Under the pieces are notes generated by a model that was not told the DNA's origin, ran no database searches, and was given only the letters and a program-made list of their open reading frames with translations. Below are positions 32,244 to 41,383 of a stretch of 64,000 nucleotides of DNA, in pieces (position 1 is the first letter of the stretch; each line of letters opens with the position of its first letter). A program made the translations under genes and the position numbers. The stretch is from positions 2,519,370 to 2,583,369 of the forward strand of contig NZ_NIST01000001.1 in assembly GCF_002335745.1 (NCBI RefSeq), in the 5' to 3' direction. This DNA comes from Evansella halocellulosilytica (GTDB lineage Bacteria > Bacillota > Bacilli > Bacillales > Salisediminibacteriaceae).

Positions 32244-32603
32244 GTGACTATTAAAAAAAGTGATTTTTCTGTAAAGGATTTTGAAGGCTTAGTTGATAAA
32301 ACATATGACTTGGAATATGGTTATAAAATCTGTTTTTATCGAGATGGAAACTGGAGTGTACTTAGAGTAAACGAAATTGATAAAGATGAATTTTTTTCTA
32401 TTCGCCTTAATGGTGTTAACAATTCTGATGAAGACATTGATGCTCTGATTAAAAGCGAATATTCAAGCGATGAAATTTCTGTAATGACGGAAGAAGAATA
32501 TGGAGAAGTTTATGAAGATATGTTTAATTCTCATATGAGGCAATTAATGTTTGAATGGCTATACGATGAGATCCCGTTTAGGTTGGAGGAATTAGGATAT
32601 TGA
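32244..32603 (+). CDS. 119-residue acidic hypothetical protein
   Basis: GTG 32244 is chosen because AAAAGGAGGAAATCAAA lies directly upstream, giving a 119-residue product that starts with VTIKKSDFSVKDFEG. ATG 32196, in frame, lacks a ribosome site. The protein is very acidic (NNSDEDIDALIKSEYSSDE) and could be a DNA mimic or an anti-repressor, but no family is recognised. It precedes the recombinase gene with its own terminator between them. Confidence 0.55.
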   Translation: MTIKKSDFSVKDFEGLVDKTYDLEYGYKICFYRDGNWSVLRVNEIDKDEFFSIRLNGVNNSDEDIDALIKSEYSSDEISVMTEEEYGEVYEDMFNSHMRQLMFEWLYDEIPFRLEELGY

Positions 32604-32627
32604 GGAAGTGTTGTAAGAGTGAATCAA

Positions 32628-32672
32628 CTATCAACAGGCACCTATTATTATAGGGACGCCTGTTGATTAAAA
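32628..32672 (+). terminator. Rho-independent terminator
   Basis: ATCAACAGGC pairs with GCCTGTTGAT. The hairpin is followed by A-rich sequence on the plus strand and preceded by mixed sequence, so the T run lies only on the minus side and in part. It separates the acidic-protein gene from the recombinase gene. Confidence 0.55.
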
Positions 32673-32705
32673 AAAAATGAATTTGGATTAGGGGGATAAT
32701 AAGTT

Positions 32706-34496
32706 ATGGAAAACAGTAATAAGGCAGTTGCATATATCAGGGTGTCTCGAATGGGTTTGGAAAAGGAAGATTGGGATGAAAAAGAAAGTCCTAAAACACA
32801 ACTTGATACAATACAGAAATATTGTGATTTAAAAGGTTATGAGTTGGTACGTGTTTATCAGGATTTAGATAAAAGTGGTAAAGATGATGAAAGAGACGAG
32901 TTTAAAAAAATGATTAAAGCAATTGAAAACGGTGAAGATATTGGTGTTGTGGTGGTTTATAATTTAACGAGATTCTCGAGGAGTCTGCTTGATATAAATA
33001 AGTATTTGGAATTGTTTGATGAACACCATGTCAATTTTGCTTCTGCTACTGAAGAACACCTTAGAACAGATAATAGTATGGGGAGATTGATGGTAAATAT
33101 TATGGGGGCAATAGCCCAATTTGAAAGAGAACGAATAGCAGAAAACGTCAGAAATAACATGCGTAACCGGGCAAGAAGAGGACTTCATAATGGTGGATTT
33201 GCACCAGTTGGGTACTATGTTAATGATAAAGGAACATATTCAATAAAGGAAGATGAAGCAAAAGTAGTTAAACGTATATTCCAAATGTATGTTGATGGTT
33301 ACGGGAAAGGAAGAATTTCTGAAGTATTGTCTTCTGAGAAAGTATTGGGTAGAGAATGGCCTAAGTCAACGATTCATGAAATTCTGATAAACGAGAAATA
33401 CAAAGGGGAGTATATTTTTGGAAAACGAGACAAAAGAAAAGGAAAGCCAAGATATAAGGACAGAAGTGAATGGATAATTCCTGAGGAAGATTACAAACAT
33501 CCTGCAATTGTTTCTGAGGTTTTATTTGAGAAAGCCCAAAAGGTACGTGAACAAAGAGGAGATGGGAAAAATTACTTTAAGAAAGAGAATGTACAGACAT
33601 ATGTACTCGGAGGGATGATCTACTGCGGTCAGTGTGGAAGTAAAATGACAGGGCGAACCAACCGTAATTCTAAAGGAAAAAAGTATAGGTATTATACATG
33701 TTCAAAAAAAGATAAACAATTTGCAGGAGCGTGTAGTCAAAGATCCATTAGACAAGAGAAAATAGATGCATTAGTTATCGATTCATTGGAGGGATATATT
33801 TCTCATGAGTCGTTTCTTGAAAACATGAAAAAAGCACATAGAGAATATATAGAAGATTTAAAAATTGAGTATAGTAAGATATTGAAACTTGAGAGCGAAA
33901 TAAGAGTGAAAACTGAACTAAAAAAACAATATGCTTCAATGATTGTTGATGCCCGAACAGAAGGGGAAGATGAAGATGTTATCAAGGACATGAAAGAGAA
34001 ATTGAAGGAAGTGAAAGAGGAGATAGAAACATTGGAAATTCAAAAGAAAAAATTGTACGAATTTAAAGAGGAAGATAGTGAAATAACACTTGATATAATA
34101 GAAGAACTTGAAAAAATGGACCCATGTGAATTACTTACATCGTTAGATAATTTAAAGGAAAACTTTAATATTCAATGGGTAAAGCATTTTGATGAAGAAA
34201 GTCAAAACAGGTTGCTGAAAAATTACACCAAGCGAGTCGAAGTGGCTGATTTGAATTCCAAGAAAACAGAAGTAAAGATAACATTTAACTTTTCAAAAGA
34301 CAATGTTGAACTAATCCTTTTTCAAAATGAAAAAATTAAAAATCCTGTATTTTATGATGATGAGTATGGTGGGTACGAGTCTTTTTTTAAAAAACGGATT
34401 GTGTCGGTGACAAACGGCACAATCCACCGGTACCATCTAAACGATAAAAAAGTTAATATATCAGTACTAACAGATGATTTTCACCCTAATAAGTGA
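32706..34496 (+). CDS. Large serine recombinase
   Basis: The 596-residue protein has a resolvase-type domain with the nucleophile Ser14 (AYIRVS) and Arg in RFSRSLLD, plus QFERERIAENVRNNM. The recombinase domain follows (GGFAPVGYYVN to EYIFGKRDK), then a zinc ribbon (YCGQCGSKM, YYTCSKKDKQFAGAC) and a coiled coil at about residues 365-455, as in phiC31-like integrases. It probably integrates and excises element 2. The last 24 codons run over the attachment core CCACCGGTACCA, so the C-terminus differs between integrated and circular states. GGGGGATAATAAGTT precedes ATG 32706. Confidence 0.92.
   Translation: MENSNKAVAYIRVSRMGLEKEDWDEKESPKTQLDTIQKYCDLKGYELVRVYQDLDKSGKDDERDEFKKMIKAIENGEDIGVVVVYNLTRFSRSLLDINKYLELFDEHHVNFASATEEHLRTDNSMGRLMVNIMGAIAQFERERIAENVRNNMRNRARRGLHNGGFAPVGYYVNDKGTYSIKEDEAKVVKRIFQMYVDGYGKGRISEVLSSEKVLGREWPKSTIHEILINEKYKGEYIFGKRDKRKGKPRYKDRSEWIIPEEDYKHPAIVSEVLFEKAQKVREQRGDGKNYFKKENVQTYVLGGMIYCGQCGSKMTGRTNRNSKGKKYRYYTCSKKDKQFAGACSQRSIRQEKIDALVIDSLEGYISHESFLENMKKAHREYIEDLKIEYSKILKLESEIRVKTELKKQYASMIVDARTEGEDEDVIKDMKEKLKEVKEEIETLEIQKKKLYEFKEEDSEITLDIIEELEKMDPCELLTSLDNLKENFNIQWVKHFDEESQNRLLKNYTKRVEVADLNSKKTEVKITFNFSKDNVELILFQNEKIKNPVFYDDEYGGYESFFKKRIVSVTNGTIHRYHLNDKKVNISVLTDDFHPNK
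34424..34439 (+). repeat. Attachment core inside the serine recombinase gene
   Basis: CCACCGGTACCATCTA matches 611-626 (end of tRNA-Leu and four bases beyond) in all 16 positions. The 12 bases CCACCGGTACCA are also shared with 16908-16919 and 46644-46655 region copies. A further GTGTCGGT word lies a little upstream in both the tRNA and the recombinase gene. It probably marks the right junction of element 2. Confidence 0.75.
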
Positions 34497-34510
34497 AGTC
34501 ATCTTTTTTG
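34472..34510 (+). terminator. Terminator overlapping the recombinase 3' end
   Basis: AGATGATTTTCAC pairs with GTGAAGTCATCT, followed by TTTTTT. It begins inside the last codons of the recombinase gene. In an ancestral layout without element 2 it would lie about 40 bases after a tRNA-Leu gene, so it may be an old tRNA terminator. Confidence 0.8.
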
Positions 34511-34682
34511 TGTTTTACAGGCAAACTTAGGTGACTCTAAACTGAATGTTGAGGAGCTCTTTATGAGATCGATAATTGTCTTTGATAATAGAAGTGGTCA
34601 AAGAGAGAGGTATACTTCTCAGATCAATTTATCTCTATTTCTTCCTAGTAATAGTATTAGGAAGAAATAGAGGAGCGAGACA

Positions 34683-34905
34683 TTTACTATAAAGAATACA
34701 CTGTGAGGTTAGTTATGTATTTTCCGTTTTCTTGATTTTGTTCGATGTAAAGGGGTTCTTGAAGCGTTTTAATAATGAGTGAACTGTACTTTTATCCAGT
34801 TCCATTCTTTCACTAATATCAGTTATTTAGAGCATCAGTCGTATGTTCATCAAATAAATCTATAATTTCTAGAGCGAGTACAACAGATTAGATAATTGGC
34901 ATATA
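34683..34905 (-). pseudogene. IclR-family regulator remnant
   Basis: On the minus strand, broken frames give LALEIIDLFDEHTTDAL, then DISERMELDKSTVHSLL and KTLQEPLYIEQNQENGKYIT, the first part of the DNA-binding domain of IclR regulators. A stop and at least one frameshift separate them, and the effector domain is missing. The surrounding bases have no intact gene. IclR proteins often control sugar catabolic genes, as would fit the neighbours. Confidence 0.7.
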
Positions 34906-35154
34906 GACCCCTCATATTCATCATATTTTTAAACAGGAGTTCTAGCAAATTCGTAAATAATTTTACATGAACTGGAACGTTTTTAAAAAGAATTTAAAAT
35001 CCCGCTCTTTTATTTTCCAGTGTAAGTGTTTTCTTTTTGTGATTATATGCTATAATAAACAAAATATTTTGAATTATAGCATGTAATTTTATAATATAAA
35101 ACAAATAAAGGATAAAACTTATCAAAGTAAATGGTTCATATAAAGGAGAAGTAG

Positions 35155-35450
35155 AATATTGGAAAATATGAAAGCGCTTAAAGAGGTCGTTCCACCGCTC
35201 TCAATCTTATTGGTTTAAAGAAAAAGGGTTGCTAGATAAAAATCAAATGAGCAGTTTAATTGATTATTTGATTATGAAAGAAGGAATAAATGGGCTTTTT
35301 TTCTTGGAACTGGTGGAGAGTTTTCGCAGATGTCATCAGGTGAAAGAAAAGAGATAGCTAAATTTGCGGTAAATTATGTGAATAAAAGGGTGCCTGTGCT
35401 AATAGCGACGGGGAGTACTAGTACGCGGAATTATTATGGAAAAGAAAGGT
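35155..35450 (+). pseudogene. DapA/KDG-aldolase-family remnant
   Basis: Three frames give MKALKEVVPPL, then FKEKGLLDKNQMSSLIDYLI and FLGTGGEFSQMSSGERKEIA, VPVLIATGSTST. This is the first third of a dihydrodipicolinate synthase-family aldolase. It has two frameshifts and no C-terminal part. AAGGAGAAG precedes it. It is followed directly by the xylosidase gene. Such aldolases act in sugar-acid breakdown. Confidence 0.75.
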
Positions 35451-35457
35451 GAGGTTT

Positions 35458-37020
35458 ATGAAGACAATAAAGAATCCTGTGTTACCGGGGTATCATCCAG
35501 ATCCATGTATTATACGGGTGGAAGACGATTATTACATGGCTGTCTCTACATTTGAATGGTTTCCGGGTGTGCAAATTCATCATTCTAAGGATTTAGTAAA
35601 CTGGAGACTATTGACATACCCGCTTACACGAACTTCACAATTAAATATGATAGGCAATATTAACTCTGGTGGTGTTTGGGCTCCGGCATTAAGTTATTCT
35701 GATGGAATTTTCTACTTAATTTATACAGATGTAAAAAGTAGAATGGGAGCATTCAAAGATACACACAACTATTTAGTTACTGCAGAAAATATCGAAGGTC
35801 CATGGTCAGAGCCCATTTACTTGAATAGTAGCGGTTTCGATCCTTCCCTCTTTCATGATGAGGATGGAACTAAATGGTTAGTGAATATGATCTGGGATTT
35901 TCGTAAAGGGAAAAATTCATTTGCTGGTATTGCTCTACAAGAATATTCAGTGGAGCATCAAAAATTAGTAGGTCCAATCCAAAATATTTTTAAAGGAACG
36001 GAATTAAAAGTAACGGAAGCTCCACACCTTTATAAGCGAAATGGCTACTACTATTTACTAACAGCAGAAGGTGGAACATGGTACACTCATGCAGTAACTG
36101 TAGCTCGATCAAAATCATTGTTTGGTCCATATGAAGTAGATCCAACGAATCCAGTGTTGTCATCCAATCAAGAAAATTTGGAACAATTACAAAAGGCTGG
36201 TCATGGTAGTCTAGTTGAAACACAAAATGGGCAATGGTATATGGCCCATTTATGTGCTAGACCCATTGTTGATCAAAAATGTATTCTGGGACGTGAAACA
36301 GCACTACAGAAATGTTATTGGACAGATGATGATTGGATTCGGGTAGAGGGAGGTCCGTATCCACAAATGGAAGTTGAAGCACCGGACCTCCCATCTCATC
36401 CCTTCGAAATGGAAAGTAACGAAGATGATTTTAACGATCAAACTCTAAAAAAATACTGGAATTCTTTAAGGCGTACGTTCTCGGAAGATTGGATATCTCT
36501 AGTAGAAAAACCTGGTTACTTAACACTAAAAGGTGGAGAATCCATGCAATCGACTCATCACCAAAGTCTAGTAGCAAGAAGGCTAGAGAGTTTTTATGTA
36601 GAAGTAGAGACTGAAGTTACATTTTCACCAGAGAATTTTCAGCAAATGGCTGGTCTCATCGTATATTATGATACCGACGATTATGTATATCTACGTGTTA
36701 CGACACATGAGGAATTTGGTAAATGTATTGGAATTATTGAATCAAAGTATGGAAAATACGATGAATTGTTGCAAGAAGACCTTTCACTCTTCTCTGCATC
36801 GACTAAATTAAAAGCTGTCATTGAAAAACAATGGCTTCACTTTTCCTTTGTAGATGGAGAAGGGAAATGGAATGAGATCGGGCCGAAGATAGATATTAGT
36901 CACCTTTCCGATGATGATGCAGATTATATTCGATTTACTGGAACATTTGTAGGTATGTGCGTTCAAGATTTAAGTGGTCAACGTATTCCAGCTCATTTTG
37001 ATTATTTCAATTATCGGTAG
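35458..37020 (+). CDS. xynB: GH43 beta-xylosidase
   Basis: The 520-residue protein is a GH43 five-bladed propeller followed by a beta-sandwich. The catalytic Asp is in HPDPCIIRVEDDYYMAVS. The pKa-modulating Asp is in GFDPSLFHDEDGTKWL, and the acid Glu is in VTEAPHLYKRNGYYYL. Length and C-terminal domain are those of the XynB group, which splits xylo-oligosaccharides. There is no signal peptide, so it acts in the cytoplasm on imported sugars. ATG 35458 follows AAAGAAAGGTGAGG. It lies before a LacI regulator and the ABC transporter genes. Confidence 0.88.
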   Translation: MKTIKNPVLPGYHPDPCIIRVEDDYYMAVSTFEWFPGVQIHHSKDLVNWRLLTYPLTRTSQLNMIGNINSGGVWAPALSYSDGIFYLIYTDVKSRMGAFKDTHNYLVTAENIEGPWSEPIYLNSSGFDPSLFHDEDGTKWLVNMIWDFRKGKNSFAGIALQEYSVEHQKLVGPIQNIFKGTELKVTEAPHLYKRNGYYYLLTAEGGTWYTHAVTVARSKSLFGPYEVDPTNPVLSSNQENLEQLQKAGHGSLVETQNGQWYMAHLCARPIVDQKCILGRETALQKCYWTDDDWIRVEGGPYPQMEVEAPDLPSHPFEMESNEDDFNDQTLKKYWNSLRRTFSEDWISLVEKPGYLTLKGGESMQSTHHQSLVARRLESFYVEVETEVTFSPENFQQMAGLIVYYDTDDYVYLRVTTHEEFGKCIGIIESKYGKYDELLQEDLSLFSASTKLKAVIEKQWLHFSFVDGEGKWNEIGPKIDISHLSDDDADYIRFTGTFVGMCVQDLSGQRIPAHFDYFNYR

Positions 37021-37248
37021 TTTGTCCATTTTTCTAGATTATCAGTTTAAAGGTGTAAATTTTGGTAAGTATTAAACACGCAAAAGGAATTGATTCATTT
37101 GTAACTACCAGCCCAGCTGGTAATAGAATTAATGCAAAATAAATAAATACTGCTTTAGTTACAGATTGGAAAAAACTAGAGAGTATGAAGCAGTGATAGA
37201 AGTTTTTTATGCAGCATTAATGGTATAATTTGCTTGAGGTGAATGACA
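37021..37248 (+). other. Intergenic leader of the LacI-type gene
   Basis: No gene. ACCAG and CTGGT around 37105-37121 form a short palindrome (TACCAGCCCAGCTGGTA). TTGAGGTGA is the ribosome site of the next gene. No clear promoter motif is seen. Confidence 0.4.
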
Positions 37249-38238
37249 ATGAAGGTAACCATTAAAGATATTGCTAATATTTGTGGAGTGTCAACTGGAA
37301 CAGTTGACCGGGCGCTTAATAACCGAACAGGAATTAGCGAGAAAACCAAAAAAAAGATTCTAAAAGTAGCAAAAGAAATGAAATACAAACCTGATTATAT
37401 GGCAAGAAGTCTTGTAATGGGAAAAACAATGACGATTGGGGTTGTCTTGTTTGACTTATATAACCGCTCCTTTGCTCAATTACTAAATGCGATTGAGTTA
37501 AGAGCTAGAGAGTTAGGCTATTTTGTTTATATTACGCTGTCAGATAAAAAAGCGGAAAATGAAATCAATTGTATTGATTATTTAGTAGATCGAAAGGTTG
37601 ATGGGATTATCCTGTTTACAGTGAACAAGGGTGAGCAATTTGAATCATATTTAAGCAAGCTAAATATTCCGATTATTACAATTTTAAATTATGTTTCTGA
37701 AAAATGGGAGTATATAGGGATTCGGGATCGCCAAGCTATGAAGGAGGCCATAGACTATATTGTAGGTGAAGGATACCAAAAATATATTTATATTAGTCCA
37801 CCTCTTGCATATTTAGGAAAAACAAACATTTACACGCAAGAAGAGAGGCTTAATGGTTTTCATGAAGGACTAAAAAGAAATGGGATTTCCTCTAAACCGC
37901 TCATTGTAAAGAATAGTGAGTATATTAAAAAGTTAGAAAACATAACTTTTAGCAAAGATGAAAAGACAGCTATTGTCTGTTCAACCGATCTCTATGCGTT
38001 AGAAGTAATGGAGTATCTAAAGGAACAAGGTGTAAATATACCAGAGCAGGTAGGAGTAATGGGTTTTGATGATATTGATATGTTAAAGTACATTACGCCA
38101 CGTTTAACGACAGTTAAATACCCAATTGAAGAAATTGGCAGACGGGCTGTAGAGAGCATAGTTAACAAAATTGATCATGGGGATTTTGTATCAACCTCTT
38201 TGCTAGATTATGAAATTATTAAAGGAGAGTCAATTTAA
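37249..38238 (+). CDS. LacI-family transcription regulator
   Basis: The N-terminal HTH (TIKDIANICGVSTGTVDRALNN, residues 4-25) and hinge (YKPDYMARSL) are typical of LacI proteins. A periplasmic-binding-protein-like domain follows (FDLYNRSFAQLLNAIEL and VCSTDLYALEVMEYLKEQG, VGVMGFDD). The GTVDRAL variant is seen in sugar-specific members. ATG 37249 has GAGGTG seven bases upstream; ATG 37243 would overlap it. It may control the neighbouring sugar genes, but the palindromes at 38367, 38581 and 43041 resemble AraR sites rather than typical LacI operators. Confidence 0.88.
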   Translation: MKVTIKDIANICGVSTGTVDRALNNRTGISEKTKKKILKVAKEMKYKPDYMARSLVMGKTMTIGVVLFDLYNRSFAQLLNAIELRARELGYFVYITLSDKKAENEINCIDYLVDRKVDGIILFTVNKGEQFESYLSKLNIPIITILNYVSEKWEYIGIRDRQAMKEAIDYIVGEGYQKYIYISPPLAYLGKTNIYTQEERLNGFHEGLKRNGISSKPLIVKNSEYIKKLENITFSKDEKTAIVCSTDLYALEVMEYLKEQGVNIPEQVGVMGFDDIDMLKYITPRLTTVKYPIEEIGRRAVESIVNKIDHGDFVSTSLLDYEIIKGESI

Positions 38239-38366
38239 ACATTATCTGAAAATTCTAAAATTAAGTTGACGGTAGTTGACGTGGGTGTTAGTATGAATTT
38301 GTACTAAGGAAATCAAATCAATAATCTCTCCCAAAATTAATGGAATGGGGATTATTTTTCCTAATT

Positions 38367-38382
38367 CCGTGTACGTACACGG
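38367..38382. promoter_or_regulatory. AraR-like operator 1
   Basis: CCGTGTACGTACACGG is a perfect 16-bp palindrome. Its centre TGTACGTACA is the core of the known AraR operator of Bacillus subtilis. It lies upstream of the sugar transport operon. Confidence 0.7.
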
Positions 38383-38580
38383 AGTAGAAACCTTTATATT
38401 TTGAATAAAATTTATGTGAATGTTTGTTGATAATTAGCGTGTTTATTTTTCATTATATCGTTTACGAGCACAAATAAATGGGGGGATGGATTAGAAATCA
38501 AAGATACATAAGCTGAATAAACACCCAAAGTAATCAGTTGACTAATCAAAATAAGATTACTTGACTTATTATTTAAGTTT

Positions 38581-38596
38581 ACGTGTACGTGCACGT
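38581..38596. promoter_or_regulatory. AraR-like operator 2
   Basis: ACGTGTACGTGCACGT is a near-perfect palindrome, differing from operator 1 mainly at one central base and the outer pair. It is 210 bases before the first transport gene. Confidence 0.7.
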
Positions 38597-38790
38597 AAGT
38601 TGTGTAGCTCTATAACAAAAATAGGTGAGAAACTAGCAATATCATGAACTAGAATCAAAAAGCAAGATGATTAACTGGATGTTTTGTTTTTTCGTGTATG
38701 AACATAAAGAAGTGTAAACGATTTCATAACTGGTATGTAAGGCACGCGTTATGTTTGAGTAGAAATCAAAAAACGATAGAGGGGGTTCCT

Positions 38791-39741
38791 ATGTTACAAA
38801 AGGAAAGGGCTACCAAACAAGAAGTCGTCCAAGCGCAAAACAAGAAGTATGGCGGTTTATTTAAATTCTTAAATTCTCAAAAAGTAGTGCCGTATATCTT
38901 GATTTCACCATTTATTCTTTCGTTTTTAGTATTGTCGTTATACCCAGCAATTCAAGCAATTATTATGAGTTTCCAAAGAGTATTGCCTGGTGACATTACG
39001 TTCATTGGATTAAGGAATTATACGAGAATTTTTAATCCAACGTTTTATACAGCATTACAAAATACTACGGTTTATATGATTTTAACTGTTGTTATTTTAG
39101 TTTCAATACCGATGTTGTTAGCTGTTTTATTAAATTCGAATGTGGTGAAATTCAGAATATTTTTTAGGACGGCATTATTTTTACCAGCATTAACGTCAGT
39201 AATCGTTGCTGGTATGGTTTTCCGTTTAATGTTTTCCGAAAGTGATACAGCGGTAGCAAACCAAATCCTAAATTGGATTGGATTTGATTCGGTTGATTGG
39301 AGATACAATGCTTGGTCAGGGATGTTCCTAATGGTTGTTCTTGCATCTTGGCGCTGGATGGGTATAAACATATTGTATTTCCTAGCTGCGTTGCAAAATG
39401 TACCGAATGAGTTATATGAAGCTGCAGACATTGATGGTGCGAGTACTGTTCAGAAATTCTTTTATGTGACATTGCCATTTTTAAAACCAGTCACTATTTT
39501 CGTTGCGACTATTTCGATTATCGGTGGATTTAGAATGTTTGAAGAAAGCTTTGTATTCTGGACAGATGGTTCACCAGGGAATATTGGTTTAACGATAGTT
39601 GGTTACCTATATCAAGAAGGTATTCAACAGAATGATATGGGATTTGGGGCAGCTATTGGTGTTGTATTAATGGTTATAATCTTTGTAATCAGCTTGACTC
39701 AACTGTATTTATCTGGAGCCTTTAAAAGGGGGGATGAGTGA
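38791..39741 (+). CDS. Sugar ABC transporter permease 1
   Basis: The protein of about 316 residues has six predicted membrane helices, the first at YILISPFILSFLVLSLYPA. The EAA loop EAADIDGASTVQKFFYVTLP that contacts the ATPase lies near the C-terminus. It belongs to the MalF/AraP type of carbohydrate uptake family 1. AGAGGGGGTTCCT is the ribosome site. The stop overlaps the start of the second permease. The ATPase is not encoded here, so a shared ATPase such as MsmX is likely. Confidence 0.9.
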   Translation: MLQKERATKQEVVQAQNKKYGGLFKFLNSQKVVPYILISPFILSFLVLSLYPAIQAIIMSFQRVLPGDITFIGLRNYTRIFNPTFYTALQNTTVYMILTVVILVSIPMLLAVLLNSNVVKFRIFFRTALFLPALTSVIVAGMVFRLMFSESDTAVANQILNWIGFDSVDWRYNAWSGMFLMVVLASWRWMGINILYFLAALQNVPNELYEAADIDGASTVQKFFYVTLPFLKPVTIFVATISIIGGFRMFEESFVFWTDGSPGNIGLTIVGYLYQEGIQQNDMGFGAAIGVVLMVIIFVISLTQLYLSGAFKRGDE

Positions 39742-40580
39742 TGAAGCAAACGAACAATCCTTTATTAACATGGCTGCTTACTGTTGGGTTTGTCGTTGTA
39801 GCATTTGTTGCCTTATTTCCACTGTTAAATTTAATACTTGCTTCATTTCAACCAGCATCGGATTTGATGAGGAATGGGATAAGCTTAATCTTTGATCCTA
39901 ATACATTAACGATGGATAATTTCATCTTTATTTTTACTGAAGCTGGAATATATTGGAGATGGTATGGGAATAGCGTTTGGATATCGATTGTAATCGTTGT
40001 CTTATCCTTACTATTTTCTTCTATGGTTGGTTACGCTTTGGCAGTATACGATTTCAAAGGTAGAAACTTTTTCTTTTTACTAGTTTTAATCATTTTGATG
40101 ATTCCATTTGAAATATTAATGTTACCTCTTTTCCAATTAATGATTAAGCTAAGTTTAGTAAATACTTATACAGCCGTTATATTACCTGCGATTGTTGCAC
40201 CAATTGCCGTCTTTTTCTTTAGACAATATGCATTAGGGCTTCCTAAAGAACTAATGGATGCTGCAAGAATTGATGGTTGTAATGAGTATGGTATATTTTT
40301 TAAGATTATGCTTCCGCTTATGGGACCTTCATTAGCAGCAATGGCAATTTTACAAGGGTTAGGTAGTTGGAATAACTTCCTGTGGCCGTTAGTCGTATTA
40401 CGATCCAGTGATATGTTTACACTGCCAATAGGTTTAGCAACATTATTAACACCATACGGTAACAACTACGATATTCTACTATCTGGTTCTGTAATGACAA
40501 TAGTTCCGATTGTTCTCTTGTTTATTTTCTTCCAACGGTATTTCGTAGCCGGTTTAACAGTTGGTGGAGTAAAGGGATAA
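39741..40580 (+). CDS. Sugar ABC transporter permease 2
   Basis: The 279-residue protein has six predicted membrane helices and the EAA loop DAARIDGCNEYGIFFKIMLP. It is the MalG/AraQ-type partner of the preceding permease. The ATG overlaps the previous stop (TGATG), and AAAGGGGGGATGAG precedes it, so both are translated together. It would carry arabinose or xylose oligomers into the cell. Confidence 0.9.
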   Translation: MKQTNNPLLTWLLTVGFVVVAFVALFPLLNLILASFQPASDLMRNGISLIFDPNTLTMDNFIFIFTEAGIYWRWYGNSVWISIVIVVLSLLFSSMVGYALAVYDFKGRNFFFLLVLIILMIPFEILMLPLFQLMIKLSLVNTYTAVILPAIVAPIAVFFFRQYALGLPKELMDAARIDGCNEYGIFFKIMLPLMGPSLAAMAILQGLGSWNNFLWPLVVLRSSDMFTLPIGLATLLTPYGNNYDILLSGSVMTIVPIVLLFIFFQRYFVAGLTVGGVKG

Positions 40581-40638
40581 TCGATTTATAAGGTTTTTAG
40601 GAAAAGGATTTTTGTAAAAATAATGAGGTGGACAACAT

Positions 40639-41259
40639 ATGAACGGAACTCAAATTGTATCATCGCTTGACCGAATCCTTCGCTGGATCGTACAACTAGC
40701 CGTAATAAATTTCTTGTGGTTTTACTACATGCTATTAGGTTTAATTATAGGGGGAGTATTTCCAGCAACATTGGCAGCATTAGGGTTATCAAGAAAATTA
40801 ATAATGGGGAACACTGATCTAAAAATGTGGAAAACCTTTAAGCAGATTTACAGAGAAGAGTTCATACGATCTAATTTGATGGGGTGGTTTTTAACCGTCA
40901 TCGGGGGAATTCTTTATCTGAATTATCTAGCAATAGCCAATTCAAGTGAGGAGCTAATATTTGTTGTGCCGTTTGCTTTCTACTTTATTTTATTTTTCTA
41001 CCTCATTGTTGTTATTTGGGTTTTCCCGCTATTGGCACATTATCAAACAACATGGTTTTCATATATTCGCAGTGCCATCATTATTGGATTGACGAAAATT
41101 CACTATACTTTTGCAAGCGGTTTAGTTGTCTGTACAATCATTTATTTTTCACTAGATTTTCCTGGATTAATCCCGTTTTTTTCAATTAGCCTAGCTGCAA
41201 TAGGTTGTATGTGGCTCTCTATGCAAACTTTTGGACAATTAGATGAGCGAACCTCTTAA
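40639..41259 (+). CDS. yesL: YesL-like DUF624 membrane protein
   Basis: The 206-residue protein has about five hydrophobic segments and the DUF624 pattern WIVQLAVINFLWFYYMLLGL and AALGLSRKLIMGN. Such proteins are regularly encoded beside carbohydrate ABC permeases of Bacillus, as YesL is. The role is unknown, perhaps assembly or control of the transporter. ATG 40639 follows ATGAGGTGG. Confidence 0.8.
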   Translation: MNGTQIVSSLDRILRWIVQLAVINFLWFYYMLLGLIIGGVFPATLAALGLSRKLIMGNTDLKMWKTFKQIYREEFIRSNLMGWFLTVIGGILYLNYLAIANSSEELIFVVPFAFYFILFFYLIVVIWVFPLLAHYQTTWFSYIRSAIIIGLTKIHYTFASGLVVCTIIYFSLDFPGLIPFFSISLAAIGCMWLSMQTFGQLDERTS

Positions 41260-41383
41260 ATTAGCAATGGAAAACGGAAATCAAACATTATCTAAAGTAT
41301 CGAGAACTTGAGGAGGTGGTATACTTAATATTTTTCCTAAGGTTGTCTGGTTTATAGTGTTTAAAAAATAGGGGAGGATTGTA

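Larger units (their letters stand above)
16920..34436 (+). mobile_element. Putative element 2 (CBASS and large serine recombinase)
   Basis: The left edge is the tRNA-Leu 3'-end repeat that ends at 16919. The right edge is the core CCACCGGTACCA at 34424-34435, inside the 3' end of the large serine recombinase gene. Cargo is a type II CBASS operon, an excisionase-like protein, a primase, a tyrosine recombinase split by a transposon, an XRE repressor with small genes, and two serine-recombinase-family genes. The DNA is AT-rich, unlike element 1. The boundaries are inferred from the shared core rather than from a long repeat. Confidence 0.65.
38239..38790 (+). promoter_or_regulatory. Leader region of the ABC-transporter operon
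   Basis: This 552-base stretch has no convincing gene. It contains two regulatory palindromes, 38367-38382 and 38581-38596, 214 bases apart. Such spacing would allow a DNA loop between two bound dimers. The start of the operon is at ATG 38791, after GATAGAGGGGG; an upstream ATG 38698 has no ribosome site. Confidence 0.6.
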
